A stretch of DNA of 64,000 nt, taken from contig CAKMXJ010000020.1 in the NCBI GenBank assembly GCA_928724745.1, forward strand, positions 248,001 to 312,000. The letters are read 5' to 3'. Origin of the DNA: Anthracocystis setariae (Eukaryota > Basidiomycota > Ustilaginomycetes > Ustilaginales > Ustilaginaceae). Under the pieces are notes generated by a model. That model was not told the DNA's origin, made no database searches, and was given only the letters and a program-made list of their open reading frames with translations. Of this stretch, positions 18,227 to 29,139 are shown piece after piece; the first letter of the stretch is position 1; every line of letters begins with the position of its first letter. Position numbers and translations under genes: made by a program.

Positions 18227-19220
18227 TTACTGGCCCTTGTTGAGCGGGATGACTGGCAGGGTGAAGAAGCTGTTGGTTGGGGCGAGGAACGAAGCGATTC
18301 CGAGGTAGTATCCTGCGAAAGCGGTTGCGATACCGAACGCGCCACCGGCGGTCTGGAAAACCTCCTTACCGGTGTAAGCGTTGACGCCGAGCATGATGAA
18401 AGTGACCCAAAGCAGGAAGATGAGCACGAACAGCGAAACCGAGCCCCTAGTTGCAGCGATCATGTAGATGGTCGTGATCCCGAACCAGATCCACAGGTAC
18501 AGTCCGATGGCGCTGTCGGCTTCGTTGGCAAACATCCCTTTGGCCGAGTAGATACCTGGTTGACCGTCGTATTCGCCCATGAAACCGAAGAACGGGATCA
18601 GGATCACCGCGTATCCCCACCAGAACATGCCGAACGAGCAGAAGACGGTCGCACCAAATGTGTTTCCACACGCGAACTCCCACAGACCCGCCAGGAACTG
18701 CGCCAGACCACCATAGCTCAGCGCAAAGCCAAGCACGCCGTACGGAATCGCAATCCCTTGCACTTGAATGTTGTACAGCGACAGAAGCAGTGTCGTCGTG
18801 GAGAATCCAAACACTGCAGAGAAGACGCAACAGAAAGCAGGTGCCAATCGAACGTCAGTATTCACACTTATGGGTCACAAACGATAAGCATACGGTGAGC
18901 AAAACGAGCTCAAAAGCTAGACAAGGCTACTTACCACCGAGAGGAAGAGGGTTGGCAATGCGACGGTGCGAGTTGGCAATGGCGATCAGGTCATCATCGG
19001 CAAGATGTCCACCTGGAGTGAGGGTACGCGAGAGCGATTGACCGTTTCGGCCACCACCAAGGTACATGGGAGCTTGATGAGGCATGCCCTTCTCGTTCTC
19101 AAAGCTTTCACCGTTGCTGTTGTGATGATGACCGTTGCCATTGTCTACCACAGTGCCGTTGGTAGCGGAAGGAACTGCAGCGGTCATCTGGTGACCGTTT
19201 CCGTTGACAGCTTCAGACAT
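18227..19220 (-). CDS. ATO/GPR1-FUN34-YaaH family acetate/ammonium transporter (2 exons)
   Basis: The product is a six-helix plasma-membrane transporter of the acetate uptake (AceTr) family, which includes yeast Ady2/Ato and Yarrowia Gpr1. Exon 1 is 19220-18935 and exon 2 is 18813-18227 on the minus strand. A 121-bp intron with GTAAGT donor and CTGCAG acceptor gives 290 residues in frame. The splice restores the family signature HRRIANPLPLGVFGFSTTT (about residues 86-104), an NPxPLG-type motif entering the first helix. A LTPGGH motif lies about 20 residues upstream, in the cytosolic N-terminal tail. The N-terminus is long and rich in Asn, Gly and His. The gene is divergent from a second family member 3 kb away. 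Confidence 0.88.
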
Positions 19221-20944
19221 GATGTGAGCGTTGGCTTTCTTGTGTGACGGATGGGAGGGATGGAGAGGGAGAATGATGATGATGATGATGGTGGTGGTGG
19301 TGTTGAGGAAAAAAGGCTAATGGCGGTTGATAGACAAGGGGCAGCCTTGATGGTGATTCAAAACGACAAGGGTCGGGGTAGGTTGAGGCAACAAGTTTTC
19401 AGAGGCAGTTGGATTGTACTGTGCTGTACGTATTCGGGCATTCTCTCAGATGTTGGCAGAGCCAGCAGCGGTCACTGGATGCTCGCCGTTTTGCGGGGGA
19501 TGGACGTAAGGGTGCGGGCAAACACCAAGCCGGGCTTGGTTGTGGGAGCGGCAAAACCATTTGGTCGAGCTCGACGGACGGCAAAGCACATGCAGCTCGA
19601 TGGACTCCACACTCTAGGCGAGATGGAGTACGGCGGAGGATCGTGAGGGTAAGCAAGCGCGCCAACTCGCACGGTGCAAGATACATGGGTTCGAGTACAG
19701 TCGATCTCGCTTGATCTCAGGCGTAAAAGGCACAAACACGGAGCATGAGACCAATCCGGGGTGGAATGAAAAACAGGAACACTGAAATGGATTGGAAAGA
19801 GCAACCAACACCATAGCCCATACCCTGGAGCAAGCACAACAGCGAGGGTTGCGCAGGTAAGGGGAATAGGGTAACGTAAACAAGCGCGACATGGCGATTC
19901 GCCGCATGCCGACACAAGGAAAGCTAGCTAAAGGGGAGTGACTAGATACGGAAAGGTGCGAGACACTTGGTCTCAAGGCTGTAGTGCCCCTGGGTTTCAT
20001 TGTGTGTCGCACTTGGACTGGTGAGGGCGGCGGCGACGGCCATCAACGCTTTCGGTGACATGATTGACACATACAGTAGGCGCGCATTTGCACCTACTCA
20101 CACTAATGCACGACGTACTGTACAGTGCATGTTTCACTGGATCCGCAGCATCCGTGCCGCGGAGGAAAAGCAAAGAGTGCAAGTGACGGATTCGAGAGGA
20201 AGAGAGTGCGGGGTAACGTCGTTGCTGACGGTGTTGCGCATGCACTCCGTCACTCCGCTCTAGCAAATTGGTTTTTCTTTTGACGAAGGGAGAGGCCAAC
20301 ATGCAGATACGTACTTACTACTACTAACAATGTAGCTTCGTCAACGAACATGATCTCCCGGGAGCACTACACCACAGCAGCGAGCGTCCCAAAACATCGC
20401 GTTCAGAGTCGTTCGATTCAGGTCCCTTGGCTGCTCATCCAGCCTAAACACACACCATGTGCCCCTTAATGCCATTGATTCACCGAGCCTATCAACCCGG
20501 CTGCCATCCGCGCACAATCAAAGGGGTCAGATGTCGAGCATCCGTGTTGGCTTCAACATGCTGGCTCAACTCCGAGCATATCTCGGTTGTCCGTTGGCGA
20601 GATTGTTTTGAGTTCGGACATCGTAGACCATGTCCTCGTGACCACAACTCTATTATTATTATTGGTGTTCATTGCTGGCATGGTACAGTATCTACAGGGG
20701 ATCCACAAGGGCTAGGCCCTGGCACACGTAGGTCTAGTCATCATTATGGATCACGAGTCACCTCGATATTGGCCGATCCAACAGGCAACAGACTCCGCTT
20801 TGACGATCCCCGCCCGCCAAGGGGGCTCCGACCAACAGAGGTGGATCAGGGTAACAAAACATGACCGAGGTGGCGCACATCTAAGCCACTCACTTTGCTG
20901 TTGCTGTTCCTGCCAAGGTCAAGGTCACAGTAGTCTGTAGGTGT

Positions 20945-20970
20945 GCTCGCTCGCTCGCTCGCTCGCTCGC
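20945..20970. repeat. (CTCG)n tetranucleotide repeat
   Basis: About six CTCG units form a simple repeat in the ATO-ATO intergenic region. Confidence 0.9.
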
Positions 20971-21360
20971 TTTGTTTTGCCCAGACACCGCAAAGCAGCA
21001 GCTCAACTCTACCGAGTGCGGTGACTGGGCGGAGCTACAGAAACTGATTCCGGCCTCAAGTCGAAACCCCGTTCAGCAGACACACTGCCACCACCACCTT
21101 CCACCACTACGGCAACAACAACGAAACCAACACTGCAGTGGTGCCGGCGTATCAGATGGAACTCCGTTCCGACCGCTTTCTACCGCTGGCTGAACAGTCA
21201 CAGTCACAGTGCTGAACCGCACGACGGTGCCAAAGAATGCTGTGGATCTGCCCCGGCGTTTTTTTTTCTTTTTTTTCTTTTCTTTCTTTTTCGGCTGCAC
21301 AACCAGCTTTGCTTCTCTTCGCGCACGTCTGCATACTCTACTGCTGATGATCCGGTCAAG

Positions 21361-21424
21361 CACTACATTACACTACACTACACTACACTACACTACACTG
21401 CACTGCACTGCACTGCACTGCACT
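21361..21424. repeat. Pentanucleotide satellite, (CACTA)n then (CACTG)n
   Basis: About seven CACTA units pass into about six CACTG units, so one tandem array changed its unit by a single base partway along. It lies about 780 bp upstream of the second ATO gene. Confidence 0.9.
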
Positions 21425-22203
21425 CCAGGATGTGCTACCGTAACCAGTGGACAAGATGCAGTATATGCATCTCGTCATCATTTGCCGCACAGTATGCACC
21501 AACAGGCGGACCCAACTTCCCCGCTTTGTTTACTCTGTATCTTATTAAATTGTTATCCAAGTTGTCCCGCTTTAAGCGCCATGTGCGTTGATGTTGATGC
21601 TCCCACTCATGCCGTTCCTTGGCCGTGGACACATCTTCATTATTACTGTATTCCCTAGGATGATGCTTGCCGAGACCAACTAGATCTATGCCGTCTTAGC
21701 GTTGGGCGCGCTCTCCTCCACCAGCGCGATTAAGCGAGCGAGCATCCAACGAGATGGATTGGTTTTACCGGTGTCAATGGCTGCAGCACCAATGCGGTAC
21801 AGTAGGCTCTCTTGCCTTTGCTATGTCGCGCTCCGTCCTGACAGTGCGCACGGCTACATCCGGTCGTCCTTTGCACTAGGAGCAGCACAATAGCTTACCG
21901 TATCCATCACAGGCCTGGGCATGAGCTGCACGTTGGCCGTGTCACTCCAGTATCCCCGCATCCTATCCCCCCAATGCTCTACGATTTCGCACGTCCAAAG
22001 GGGCCCTGTTTGCATCAACACATATCCTGCTTCCACTTTGGTCACAGCCATCCTCTTGACCGAGTATCTTTCCCTCTCATCCACTTCATCCTCCTCCCAC
22101 CTACATCGTCCTTGCCCATCTTGATCTCTTGCTCCTTCATCTTCACTTGCTAGACCGACCGCCTACTCATCCCCTAAACCAACCAAGTTCGAAAACAGCA
22201 AAC

Positions 22204-23091
22204 ATGGCAGCCAACTACAAACACCCAAACCTCAAGCAGCAGTGGGGTCTCGCTGAAGATCCCAACGGCAGTGACCACATTGTCACCTCGAAAGGTCACA
22301 AGCTCACTCGTACCGTCACTCCTGGTGGACACGATGTCGACTCCAGCCAGCCAGGTTTCCCGGTCTACCACCGCAGGATTGCAAAGTAAGTGCCCAAAGC
22401 AAGATTTGGCAAACATGACAGAACCAAGAAAGCTGACCTGACCTGACCTCAATCTTGGCTTTAAAATTGCCGTGCCTTTTCGATCCTATGTAGCCCCTTC
22501 CCGCTGATGTGCATCGCGACGGGTGCGTCTGTGCTCATGATCGGCTTCGTGCTCGTGCGAAACCGTAACATCACCAACCCTGCCATCACGATGGCCATGT
22601 TGCTGCCGCTCGGTACCATTGGTAACTTTGCTGCCTCCATGTTTGCCTTCGCCGAGGGCTCCACCTTCCTTGCCACTACCGCTGGTTCTTTGGCAGGTCT
22701 GTTCGGTGGAAGTGGTCTGCTCTTCCTTCCCTGGACTGGTATCCAAGGCACCTACCTGCTGGGTGCCGCTGACCTGCAAGCCGGTCTCAAGGAGTTCTAC
22801 CAAGCCGCCGCGGTTCTCTACTTTGTTTCGCTTATCCCCATCTTTTTGATCTTCCTCGCTTCGTTCCGTACCTCGGGCCCTACTTCCGGTGCTGCACTTA
22901 TGATCGTCATCGCTCTCGGCTGTCTGGGTGGCGCATACATCACCGGTACGCCCAACTTTACCCTCATGAAGGTCAGTGGCGCCTTCTTCATCATGGTCGG
23001 AATCTCGTTGTTCTACGCCGCACTCAGTGTCATGTTGGCCGAGGAGGGCTTGAAGATCCTTCCCGTCTTCCCGCTTCCTCGCATTGACTAA
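22204..23091 (+). CDS. Second ATO/GPR1-FUN34-YaaH family transporter (2 exons)
   Basis: Exon 1 (22204-22385) joins exon 2 (22494-23091) across a 108-bp intron with a GTAAGT donor and TAG acceptor, giving 259 residues. The join recreates HRRIANPFPLMCIATG, aligned with HRRIANPLPLGVFGF of the paralogue at 18.2-19.2 kb. The LTRTVTPGGH motif in the N-terminal tail also matches the paralogue, and the intron sits at nearly the same place. Six hydrophobic helices follow. After the first helix the two proteins differ strongly, and the canonical NPAPLGL core is altered here to NPFPLMC. The substrate (acetate, other short acids or ammonium) cannot be told from sequence. Confidence 0.85.
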
Positions 23092-23573
23092 ATCAATCTT
23101 GGTACAGACACAAGGCACCATTGTTAGGAGGATGTAGAGCGTGGCGTCAGGCTGCTTTTGTCGCAGCTTGGTGGTCGCGCACCTTTCGACTTGATCTAGA
23201 ATCGTACGTATGTTTAGCGTTGAACCTACCTCGTTCAAGGCTGATGCCTTGTCGTTGTACATCAACCATTCGATCTCTTGGGAGTAATGATAATTTGGCT
23301 TCACAGATTCCTGTCAGAGCAATGTGTCATCTTATGGGGGTGAGGAGGGGGATGCTGCAAATATGATCGATTTGTTAAGAGATTCTATCCACACATTCAA
23401 AAATGAATTACGCTCCGGCTATATCGAGAGCTTCATTTCGCGGAATTTTGTTGGCAAAGCATAGCCGTGACTCGGGGCATACCTTGTTTATCCTACCTCT
23501 TCTTCTCAACCTGCTTCTTGGACCATCCAACCACCACAACCTTTAGGTCTCCTCCATTGCTTGCCGTCTCAAA
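23092..23573. other. Spacer between second ATO gene and decarboxylase
   Basis: This 482-bp region should contain the decarboxylase promoter. Short frames here lack any domain and no distinct element is visible. Confidence 0.45.
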
Positions 23574-25214
23574 ATGGACATCGAAGCGTTCCGCAAAGCA
23601 GGTTATGCAGCTGTGGATCGGATCTGCGACTACTACGCCTCGCTCTCGCACCTTCCCGTCTCCTCCTCTGTCCAACCGGGCTTCCTCTCGTCCTCGATCC
23701 CGCTCACCGCACCCGAACAAGGCGAAACGTGGGAAAACATCGACAACGACTACCACTCCATCATCATGCCCGGGATCACGCACTGGCAACATCCCAACTT
23801 CTACGGCTACTATCCGTGCAATACCACGTTCCAAGGCATGATCGCCGACCTGTACTGCGCCAGCATCTCCAACCCGGGTTTCAACTGGTCGGTGAGTCCC
23901 AGTGTCACGGAGCTCGAGATCTTGATGGTGGATTGGGTTGGAAGGATGTTGGGTTTGGATGACAAGTTTTTGAGCACATCGGCGAGTAAGAAGGGGGGTG
24001 GCATTATCTTGGGTTCGGCGAGCGAGGTGGCGTTGACCGTTGCGATCGCGGCTAGAGAGAGGTGTTTAAATTTGCTTTCCGAGTCGCACCCCATGCCGTC
24101 ATCAACCACCGTGGACTCCAAGGACAGTGAAAGGGCAAGTCTCGATCCCACTCAAGATGTTGCGCAACCGGGAAAGTCGGCAGCAGAGGTGGGCGAGGAA
24201 GCAACATTGACTGCAGCTACTCGGCTGGCTGAATGGAGAGGTACACTCACGAGCAAATTGGTGATGTATGGCACGACACAGACTCACACCATCGCGGCGA
24301 AAGCTGCATTGATTCTCGGACTCGACTTCCGTGCTTTGCCTGTCTACGCTTGCGACGCGTACGCCTTGCGTGGAGAAACGCTGCGGGCGGCCATCGAGTC
24401 GGACAAAGCCCTCGGTCGAGTACCCTTCCTACTCATCGCAACGATCGGGACCACTTCGTCGGGAGCCACGGACGATCTGACTGAACTCATCCAGATCACC
24501 AAAGACCATCCCAGCCTGTGGGTGCACATCGATGCGGCGTATGCGGGAGTATGTCTATCACTCCCCGAGATGCGACCCACGATGCACCTGGATGCGATCA
24601 ACAGTGGCCACATCCACTCGTTCTCCACCAACCTGCACAAATGGGGACTCGTCCAATTCGACTGTTCCCCGCTTCTCGTCCTGGATCGAGGCGACCTCTC
24701 GCGCGCACTCGAGATCACCCCTGCCTACCTCAAGAACAAACAATCCGACTCTGGTGCCGTGCTCGATCTACGAAACCTGCAAATCCCACTCGGGCGTCGA
24801 TTCCGCTCGCTAAAGATCTGGTTCGTCCTCCGCTCCTTCGGCCTGCACGGCTTCCGCAGCCACCTCCGTCGCACCATCCACCTCGCGAACCAATTCACAC
24901 ACCACCTCGAAACCCAAGCCAGCACCCTCTTCGAAATCGTAGCACCCCGCGCTTGGGCCCTGGTCGTCTTCCGCCTCAACCCCACCACTACACCTCCATT
25001 GGATTTGCAACACCTCAACAAAGTCTTCTGGGACAACCTGCAAGCTTCAGCAGACAAGTTTGTACTTACGCAAACCACGCTCCCCGAAATCGGCTTCTGC
25101 ATCCGCCTCGTCGTAGGCAGCCCGCAAACCCAACCGCAACACATCGATGAAACCTGGAGATTGATCCAACACATCGGCGAATCCACAGTTGCCAACTTGA
25201 CCTCGTATGCCTAG
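23574..25214 (+). CDS. Aromatic-L-amino-acid decarboxylase (group II PLP enzyme)
   Basis: This PLP-dependent decarboxylase acts on tryptophan, tyrosine, DOPA or a related amino acid and is probably cytosolic. The 546-residue intronless frame starts with the typical helix EAFRKAGYAAVDRICDYYA. The substrate-site stretch HPNFYGYYP lies near 73-81, the SPSVTELE region near 108-115 and the PLP-stacking histidine in TQTHTIAAKAA near 238. The PLP pyridine-nitrogen aspartate is in HIDAAYAG near 320, and the Schiff-base lysine is K356 in NLHKWGLVQFDCS. Residues about 165-215 form a low-complexity insertion that most family members lack. The substrate cannot be assigned. Confidence 0.88.
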   Translation: MDIEAFRKAGYAAVDRICDYYASLSHLPVSSSVQPGFLSSSIPLTAPEQGETWENIDNDYHSIIMPGITHWQHPNFYGYYPCNTTFQGMIADLYCASISNPGFNWSVSPSVTELEILMVDWVGRMLGLDDKFLSTSASKKGGGIILGSASEVALTVAIAARERCLNLLSESHPMPSSTTVDSKDSERASLDPTQDVAQPGKSAAEVGEEATLTAATRLAEWRGTLTSKLVMYGTTQTHTIAAKAALILGLDFRALPVYACDAYALRGETLRAAIESDKALGRVPFLLIATIGTTSSGATDDLTELIQITKDHPSLWVHIDAAYAGVCLSLPEMRPTMHLDAINSGHIHSFSTNLHKWGLVQFDCSPLLVLDRGDLSRALEITPAYLKNKQSDSGAVLDLRNLQIPLGRRFRSLKIWFVLRSFGLHGFRSHLRRTIHLANQFTHHLETQASTLFEIVAPRAWALVVFRLNPTTTPPLDLQHLNKVFWDNLQASADKFVLTQTTLPEIGFCIRLVVGSPQTQPQHIDETWRLIQHIGESTVANLTSYA

Positions 25215-25242
25215 ACACACACACACATATATATATATATAT
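25215..25242. repeat. (AC)n-(AT)n microsatellite
   Basis: This dinucleotide repeat immediately follows the decarboxylase stop codon, in the 88-bp convergent spacer with the NIPSNAP gene. Confidence 0.85.
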
Positions 25243-25302
25243 GTTAAAGTAATGCTAGATTCAAAACGCTGTTACTAGGCCATGAGGGAGAAAGGAGAAA
25301 TT

Positions 25303-26205
25303 TCACTTGAGCGGGGAAAAGTCGAGGGGCCGCATGATCTGCGCATGCATCTTGTCGATGAGCTTTACAGTCTGACTGACGGTATCGTTCCACGTCTCGA
25401 CCTGCCATGCCTGGTCTCTAGTCCTCTTCCTCTCCTCCAAACTGGGATACTCCCAAATGTGGAACACGGTATGCAGACCGCCAATCTGGGTAAACCAAGC
25501 TCCGATTGGCTCCACGAATTTGCGACGTGCCTCGAGACCTCGCCTCCAATGCTGTTCCCACTCCAACAGATGGCCGGGCTTGAGATGGTATGTCCTCAAC
25601 TCGTACAGTCCGTTGGTGGTGCGCGGGGGTGAGCTGGGCCAGAAGCTGAATTCCTGTGTCAACCAATTCGAGCGGTTGCTCAACATGGGTCGAACCTTTT
25701 CGTTAAACTGCTGGAAATCGGCATCGCTCCTCAACGCACTTTCCGCCTTGTCGTAACCGGCATATCCATCGTACTCCCAGATGTGGTAGAACGTCTCGAG
25801 ATCGCCTACGATCACTTCCCAGCTTCCGGTCAGGCGCATGGGGAGGCGCTTGTCCGCGATCTTGGGCAAGTAGTCGGCGATGAGCGCACGGTAAGCGTCG
25901 GCATGGGCGGGCGAGACGGATTGACGTTGGATCTCGTGAATGTATTTGCCGCGTGCGACGGCGTTCGAGTGGGATTGTTGCGTGGGGCCTTCGGCTTTGG
26001 CTTTCTCCGAGCCGTGCAGAAGCGATTTGAGTAGCGATTGCTTTGGTGCGTTGCTGTCTTCGCGAGCTGGCTGCTCAGCGAGGCGCGGGTAGGAGGGGAC
26101 AATGAGCGAGCGCGACGAGACGAGCGTTGCAGAGCGGACGGCGAGGGTGCGCGAGGTCATGCCTCGTGTAGTCGCCCGAAGGCTTTGGCCAACGAGAGAG
26201 GCCAT
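25303..26205 (-). CDS. NIPSNAP-family mitochondrial protein
   Basis: The 300-residue protein starts at the ATG at 26205; the frame is open further upstream, but that sequence does not resemble a NIPSNAP N-terminus. The first 60 residues are rich in Arg, Ser and Thr with few acids, consistent with a mitochondrial presequence. Two NIPSNAP ferredoxin-like repeats are visible, about residues 88-195 and 197-298. Each has the W/F-E...HIWEYDGY or HIWEYPSLEER signature, and the second opens LYELRTYHLKPGHLLEW. In animals NIPSNAP1/2 act at the mitochondrial surface and in mitophagy signalling; the fungal role is not established. It converges on the decarboxylase and is divergent from the Pil1 gene. Confidence 0.88.
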   Translation of the reverse strand: MASLVGQSLRATTRGMTSRTLAVRSATLVSSRSLIVPSYPRLAEQPAREDSNAPKQSLLKSLLHGSEKAKAEGPTQQSHSNAVARGKYIHEIQRQSVSPAHADAYRALIADYLPKIADKRLPMRLTGSWEVIVGDLETFYHIWEYDGYAGYDKAESALRSDADFQQFNEKVRPMLSNRSNWLTQEFSFWPSSPPRTTNGLYELRTYHLKPGHLLEWEQHWRRGLEARRKFVEPIGAWFTQIGGLHTVFHIWEYPSLEERKRTRDQAWQVETWNDTVSQTVKLIDKMHAQIMRPLDFSPLK

Positions 26206-26958
26206 GATAAGGTAACCCGATGCAGAAGAAAAAAAAGGGCGAGTGTGCCCGAGATGCTTGAGAATCGCAACTACGTTCAGGAAATTCTTCAAGGGAGCCG
26301 AAAGCGAAAAGCGATGGAGGAGGAGAGAGACCAAAGTGTGACAAGGCTTAGTACGGGTTTTGTGTGGGGTAACCAGCCACCGACGTTGACCGACTGCGTA
26401 TGCAAACAGCGCACAAGCCATGGCCTCGCTCTTCTTATGCAGTCTAGCCGTGCAATTCTCGTACGGCATGTCGATAAAATTTGGAAAAGCACACCGGCTC
26501 GATCTTACAAAGACGTGCATCGGAAAATTAAATAAAAAGGAAAAAAAAAAAAAGGAGAGGCAGCAAAACGTCATCATCCGTTCGGCTCTCTAAATTTACT
26601 TTTTTGACTGTTTGTGCACCGCCAGCACAGCCTCGCTCGCTGTTTACTGTAACGGCTAACCATGGTTAGGTTGCTTAGTTGGGCGCTGCGTTGCCTATTC
26701 TGAAACGTCTGCAGGTCGGTCTCAATTTAGTGGCGATCCATTCGGGCGTAACTTTACCATCCATCCATGCATCCATCCATCACCACCATCACCATTCAAC
26801 GCGATACCAGTCCAACTCACGATACCTCGTACCACAACGGCCTCAAACGTATACCCGTCTCCCTTGCCTGGCCTGGCCTCAACATCGCAACTCACACCGA
26901 AATCCCATCTCGTCAACGCACCTAACATCTCGTCCAAGCTTGGCAAGCACAGCCAACC
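26206..26958. other. Divergent promoter region NIPSNAP / Pil1
   Basis: This 753-bp 5'-5' region contains an A-rich tract near 26535-26553 and a CATC-type repeat near 26757-26800. No gene is visible. Confidence 0.45.
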
Positions 26959-29139
26959 ATGTCGTTTCTCAAAAAGGCGCAGCAAACCGTTGCGCATACT
27001 TCCAAACTTCCCGCACTCGGAAATCAGGATCTACGTCTCCTCCAAGATGTCATCACCACCGAAAAGAACTTTATGCAATCCAACACCAAGGCTGCATCCG
27101 ACTTCAAGAAGAATGCAGAAGCATTCAAGGCTTGGTCGACCGAGGAAGGTCCCGATCTCAACGACGTTCTTGGCAAGATCTCGCTGCTGTACGACCACTA
27201 CACTGTTTCGCAGAACCGTCTCAACTCGCACCTCAGCACCGTCCGCCTTCACTTCAAAAGCATCCGCACACGAGAAGAGTCATTGGCGCAGCTCAAGAGC
27301 AGGAAGCGTTCCTTGGGCTCAGACATCGAAAAAGTGGAGAAGAAGTTGGCCAAGATGGGTCCAGAAAACAAGGAACTCATGAAGGTCACCTCTCAGCTCA
27401 AGGAGATGAGGCATGAGATGGAAGGCTTGCACATCGAAGTCATGAACGAGGAGGCTGCCATCGGCGACTTCAAGAGGAGGACCACCAAGGAGGCGTTTGG
27501 AATCAAGTCGGGCGCCCTTCTCGAAATGGCCGAGAAGCTCACCATCATGGCAGAAATTTCCAAGCTCATGCTCGAAGAGATTCCTTTGCAGCCCACTCGA
27601 CCAGGCCATCTGCGAGCCGAATACTACGGTTTCGCAAGGACCGAATCGCTCCTTCAAGAAGCTACCAGATGCATCGCCGACGTCGGCTTCAACCCCCTAG
27701 GTCCCTCTGCTGGTATTCCTAGATTTGGCGATATGAATCTTGCGGATGATGCCGCCAACGGCTCAAGGAGCATCGGCCATCCCTACCCCGATCAGCAACA
27801 CCAATATCCTCACGACAATCTTCACGACGAATCTAACGCCGACTACACCGCAGCAGACACTGGATACAGTCCTCACACCAATGCTGAGCAGTTTGGCACC
27901 GATGATGCGACGCGAACTCCGATCTATGCTGCGCACGCTTCTCGTTCTCAGTGGGCTCAAGAGGCTGCGGCGGGTGCTGCTGCTGCGGAAGATCCCGCAA
28001 CCAATGAGTGGGCTCAAACCAGTTACGAGAGGGCTGATCAGAGTAGCGTCTCGGCCGCAGCCGCCGCGGCCATGGCTGCTACGGCGGGTGCCGACCTGAA
28101 TTCCGTGCCCGGTCATGGTGACCCCAATCAGCCGGACGGCGGGTTCTTGATGCAGACTGGTCAGCCTCAGCAGTACAACTCGAGTCGAAACAGCGCCGAC
28201 TACCAGTCAGCTCAAGGTGCCCACACCATGGGCATTACTTCATCATCGTCTGGGCCTATTCCCGCACCCATGTCAAAGCCCACGTCGACAGAGGGTCATA
28301 CCTCGGATGCGTACGACGGCATCTCCGCCGAGCCTAATCCCAGCGCCACTGCCATGCTCGGAGCGCCCACACTTCCTCCCGTGAGGGCTGCTACGCCGCT
28401 GAACGGAAATACAGGTGCAGCCTCACAGAGTATCGCGCCCGCGATCCCGACTACGTATGCAGCAACCGACGACAGCGCGTATTTCCAGTCGATTGGAAGT
28501 ACCAGGGCGATGCAAGAGGCTCTGAGACGCCCGACTTCGCCACCTGCGAACCAAGGCAGGGCGGCTTCGTACGGCGCGTTGAGTCCATCGCAGACGGGTG
28601 GCGAGGGCAAGAAGGTGACTGCAGCAGCGTTCAGACGAGGCTTTTCCAGGCAGTCATCCGTTCAGGCTGGTATGAGCATCCTGCCAGGAGCAGGGATAGG
28701 AGCAACGGCGGGGTACGATGAGGCGGCTGATAGGTATGGCAATGCGTTGCCTGCTCCTCCGGCGATGAACCCGCATGCGAATTTGACGACGCCTACTCCG
28801 CCGGGGGCGTACCTGAGTGGCGCGTCCGATGGCGATCACAGTGTAGCACCGTTGCATATCAACAAGCGCAACTCGTTTTCGCCTCAACCTCAGGTCGGGA
28901 TGAGGTATTCGAGTGATTTGCATGTGCAAGGTCAGGACAATCCGGCACCACCGTACGGAGGTAGTGCGGGAGGGGAGATGGGTGGATCGAGCGTCGATTA
29001 CACGTCTCACCAACCCGAGTTCCCACCGCAGATGGCGCCACCACCAGCAGGAGGAGGAGGAGGAGCAATGCCAAGACAACACAGCAGTCAGTATGCCGAG
29101 TACGCCGCTCCTCCTCCGCCTGGCTATGGATATGCATGA
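26959..29139 (+). CDS. PIL1: Pil1/Lsp1-type eisosome core protein with long C-terminal tail
   Basis: Pil1 and Lsp1 are BAR-domain proteins that polymerise on the plasma membrane to build eisosomes. The frame encodes 726 residues. Residues 1 to about 260 are the Pil1-type BAR module: MSFLKKAQQTVAHTSKLPALGN, basic and amphipathic, a DLRLLQDVITTEKNFM helix and long heptad-rich helices (about 95-180), closing with YYGFARTESLLQEATRC. Yeast Pil1 is about 340 residues, while here about 460 further residues form a low-complexity tail rich in Ala, Pro, Ser, Gln and Gly. The tail holds a short basic KRNSFSPQ element near residue 635 and ends with a PPPGYGYA-type segment. Codon usage in the tail resembles the BAR part, so it is probably genuinely translated. 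Confidence 0.9.
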   Translation: MSFLKKAQQTVAHTSKLPALGNQDLRLLQDVITTEKNFMQSNTKAASDFKKNAEAFKAWSTEEGPDLNDVLGKISLLYDHYTVSQNRLNSHLSTVRLHFKSIRTREESLAQLKSRKRSLGSDIEKVEKKLAKMGPENKELMKVTSQLKEMRHEMEGLHIEVMNEEAAIGDFKRRTTKEAFGIKSGALLEMAEKLTIMAEISKLMLEEIPLQPTRPGHLRAEYYGFARTESLLQEATRCIADVGFNPLGPSAGIPRFGDMNLADDAANGSRSIGHPYPDQQHQYPHDNLHDESNADYTAADTGYSPHTNAEQFGTDDATRTPIYAAHASRSQWAQEAAAGAAAAEDPATNEWAQTSYERADQSSVSAAAAAAMAATAGADLNSVPGHGDPNQPDGGFLMQTGQPQQYNSSRNSADYQSAQGAHTMGITSSSSGPIPAPMSKPTSTEGHTSDAYDGISAEPNPSATAMLGAPTLPPVRAATPLNGNTGAASQSIAPAIPTTYAATDDSAYFQSIGSTRAMQEALRRPTSPPANQGRAASYGALSPSQTGGEGKKVTAAAFRRGFSRQSSVQAGMSILPGAGIGATAGYDEAADRYGNALPAPPAMNPHANLTTPTPPGAYLSGASDGDHSVAPLHINKRNSFSPQPQVGMRYSSDLHVQGQDNPAPPYGGSAGGEMGGSSVDYTSHQPEFPPQMAPPPAGGGGGAMPRQHSSQYAEYAAPPPPGYGYA

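Larger units (their letters stand above)
19221..22203. other. 3-kb gene-free region between two divergent ATO genes
   Basis: No coding region is supportable here. The stretch contains a (GAT)n/(GGT)n run near 19273-19301, a (CTCG)n repeat at 20945-20970, T-rich tracts near 21260-21292 and a pentanucleotide satellite at 21361-21424. It forms the shared upstream region of the two divergently oriented transporter genes, so part of it may be regulatory. Confidence 0.6.
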
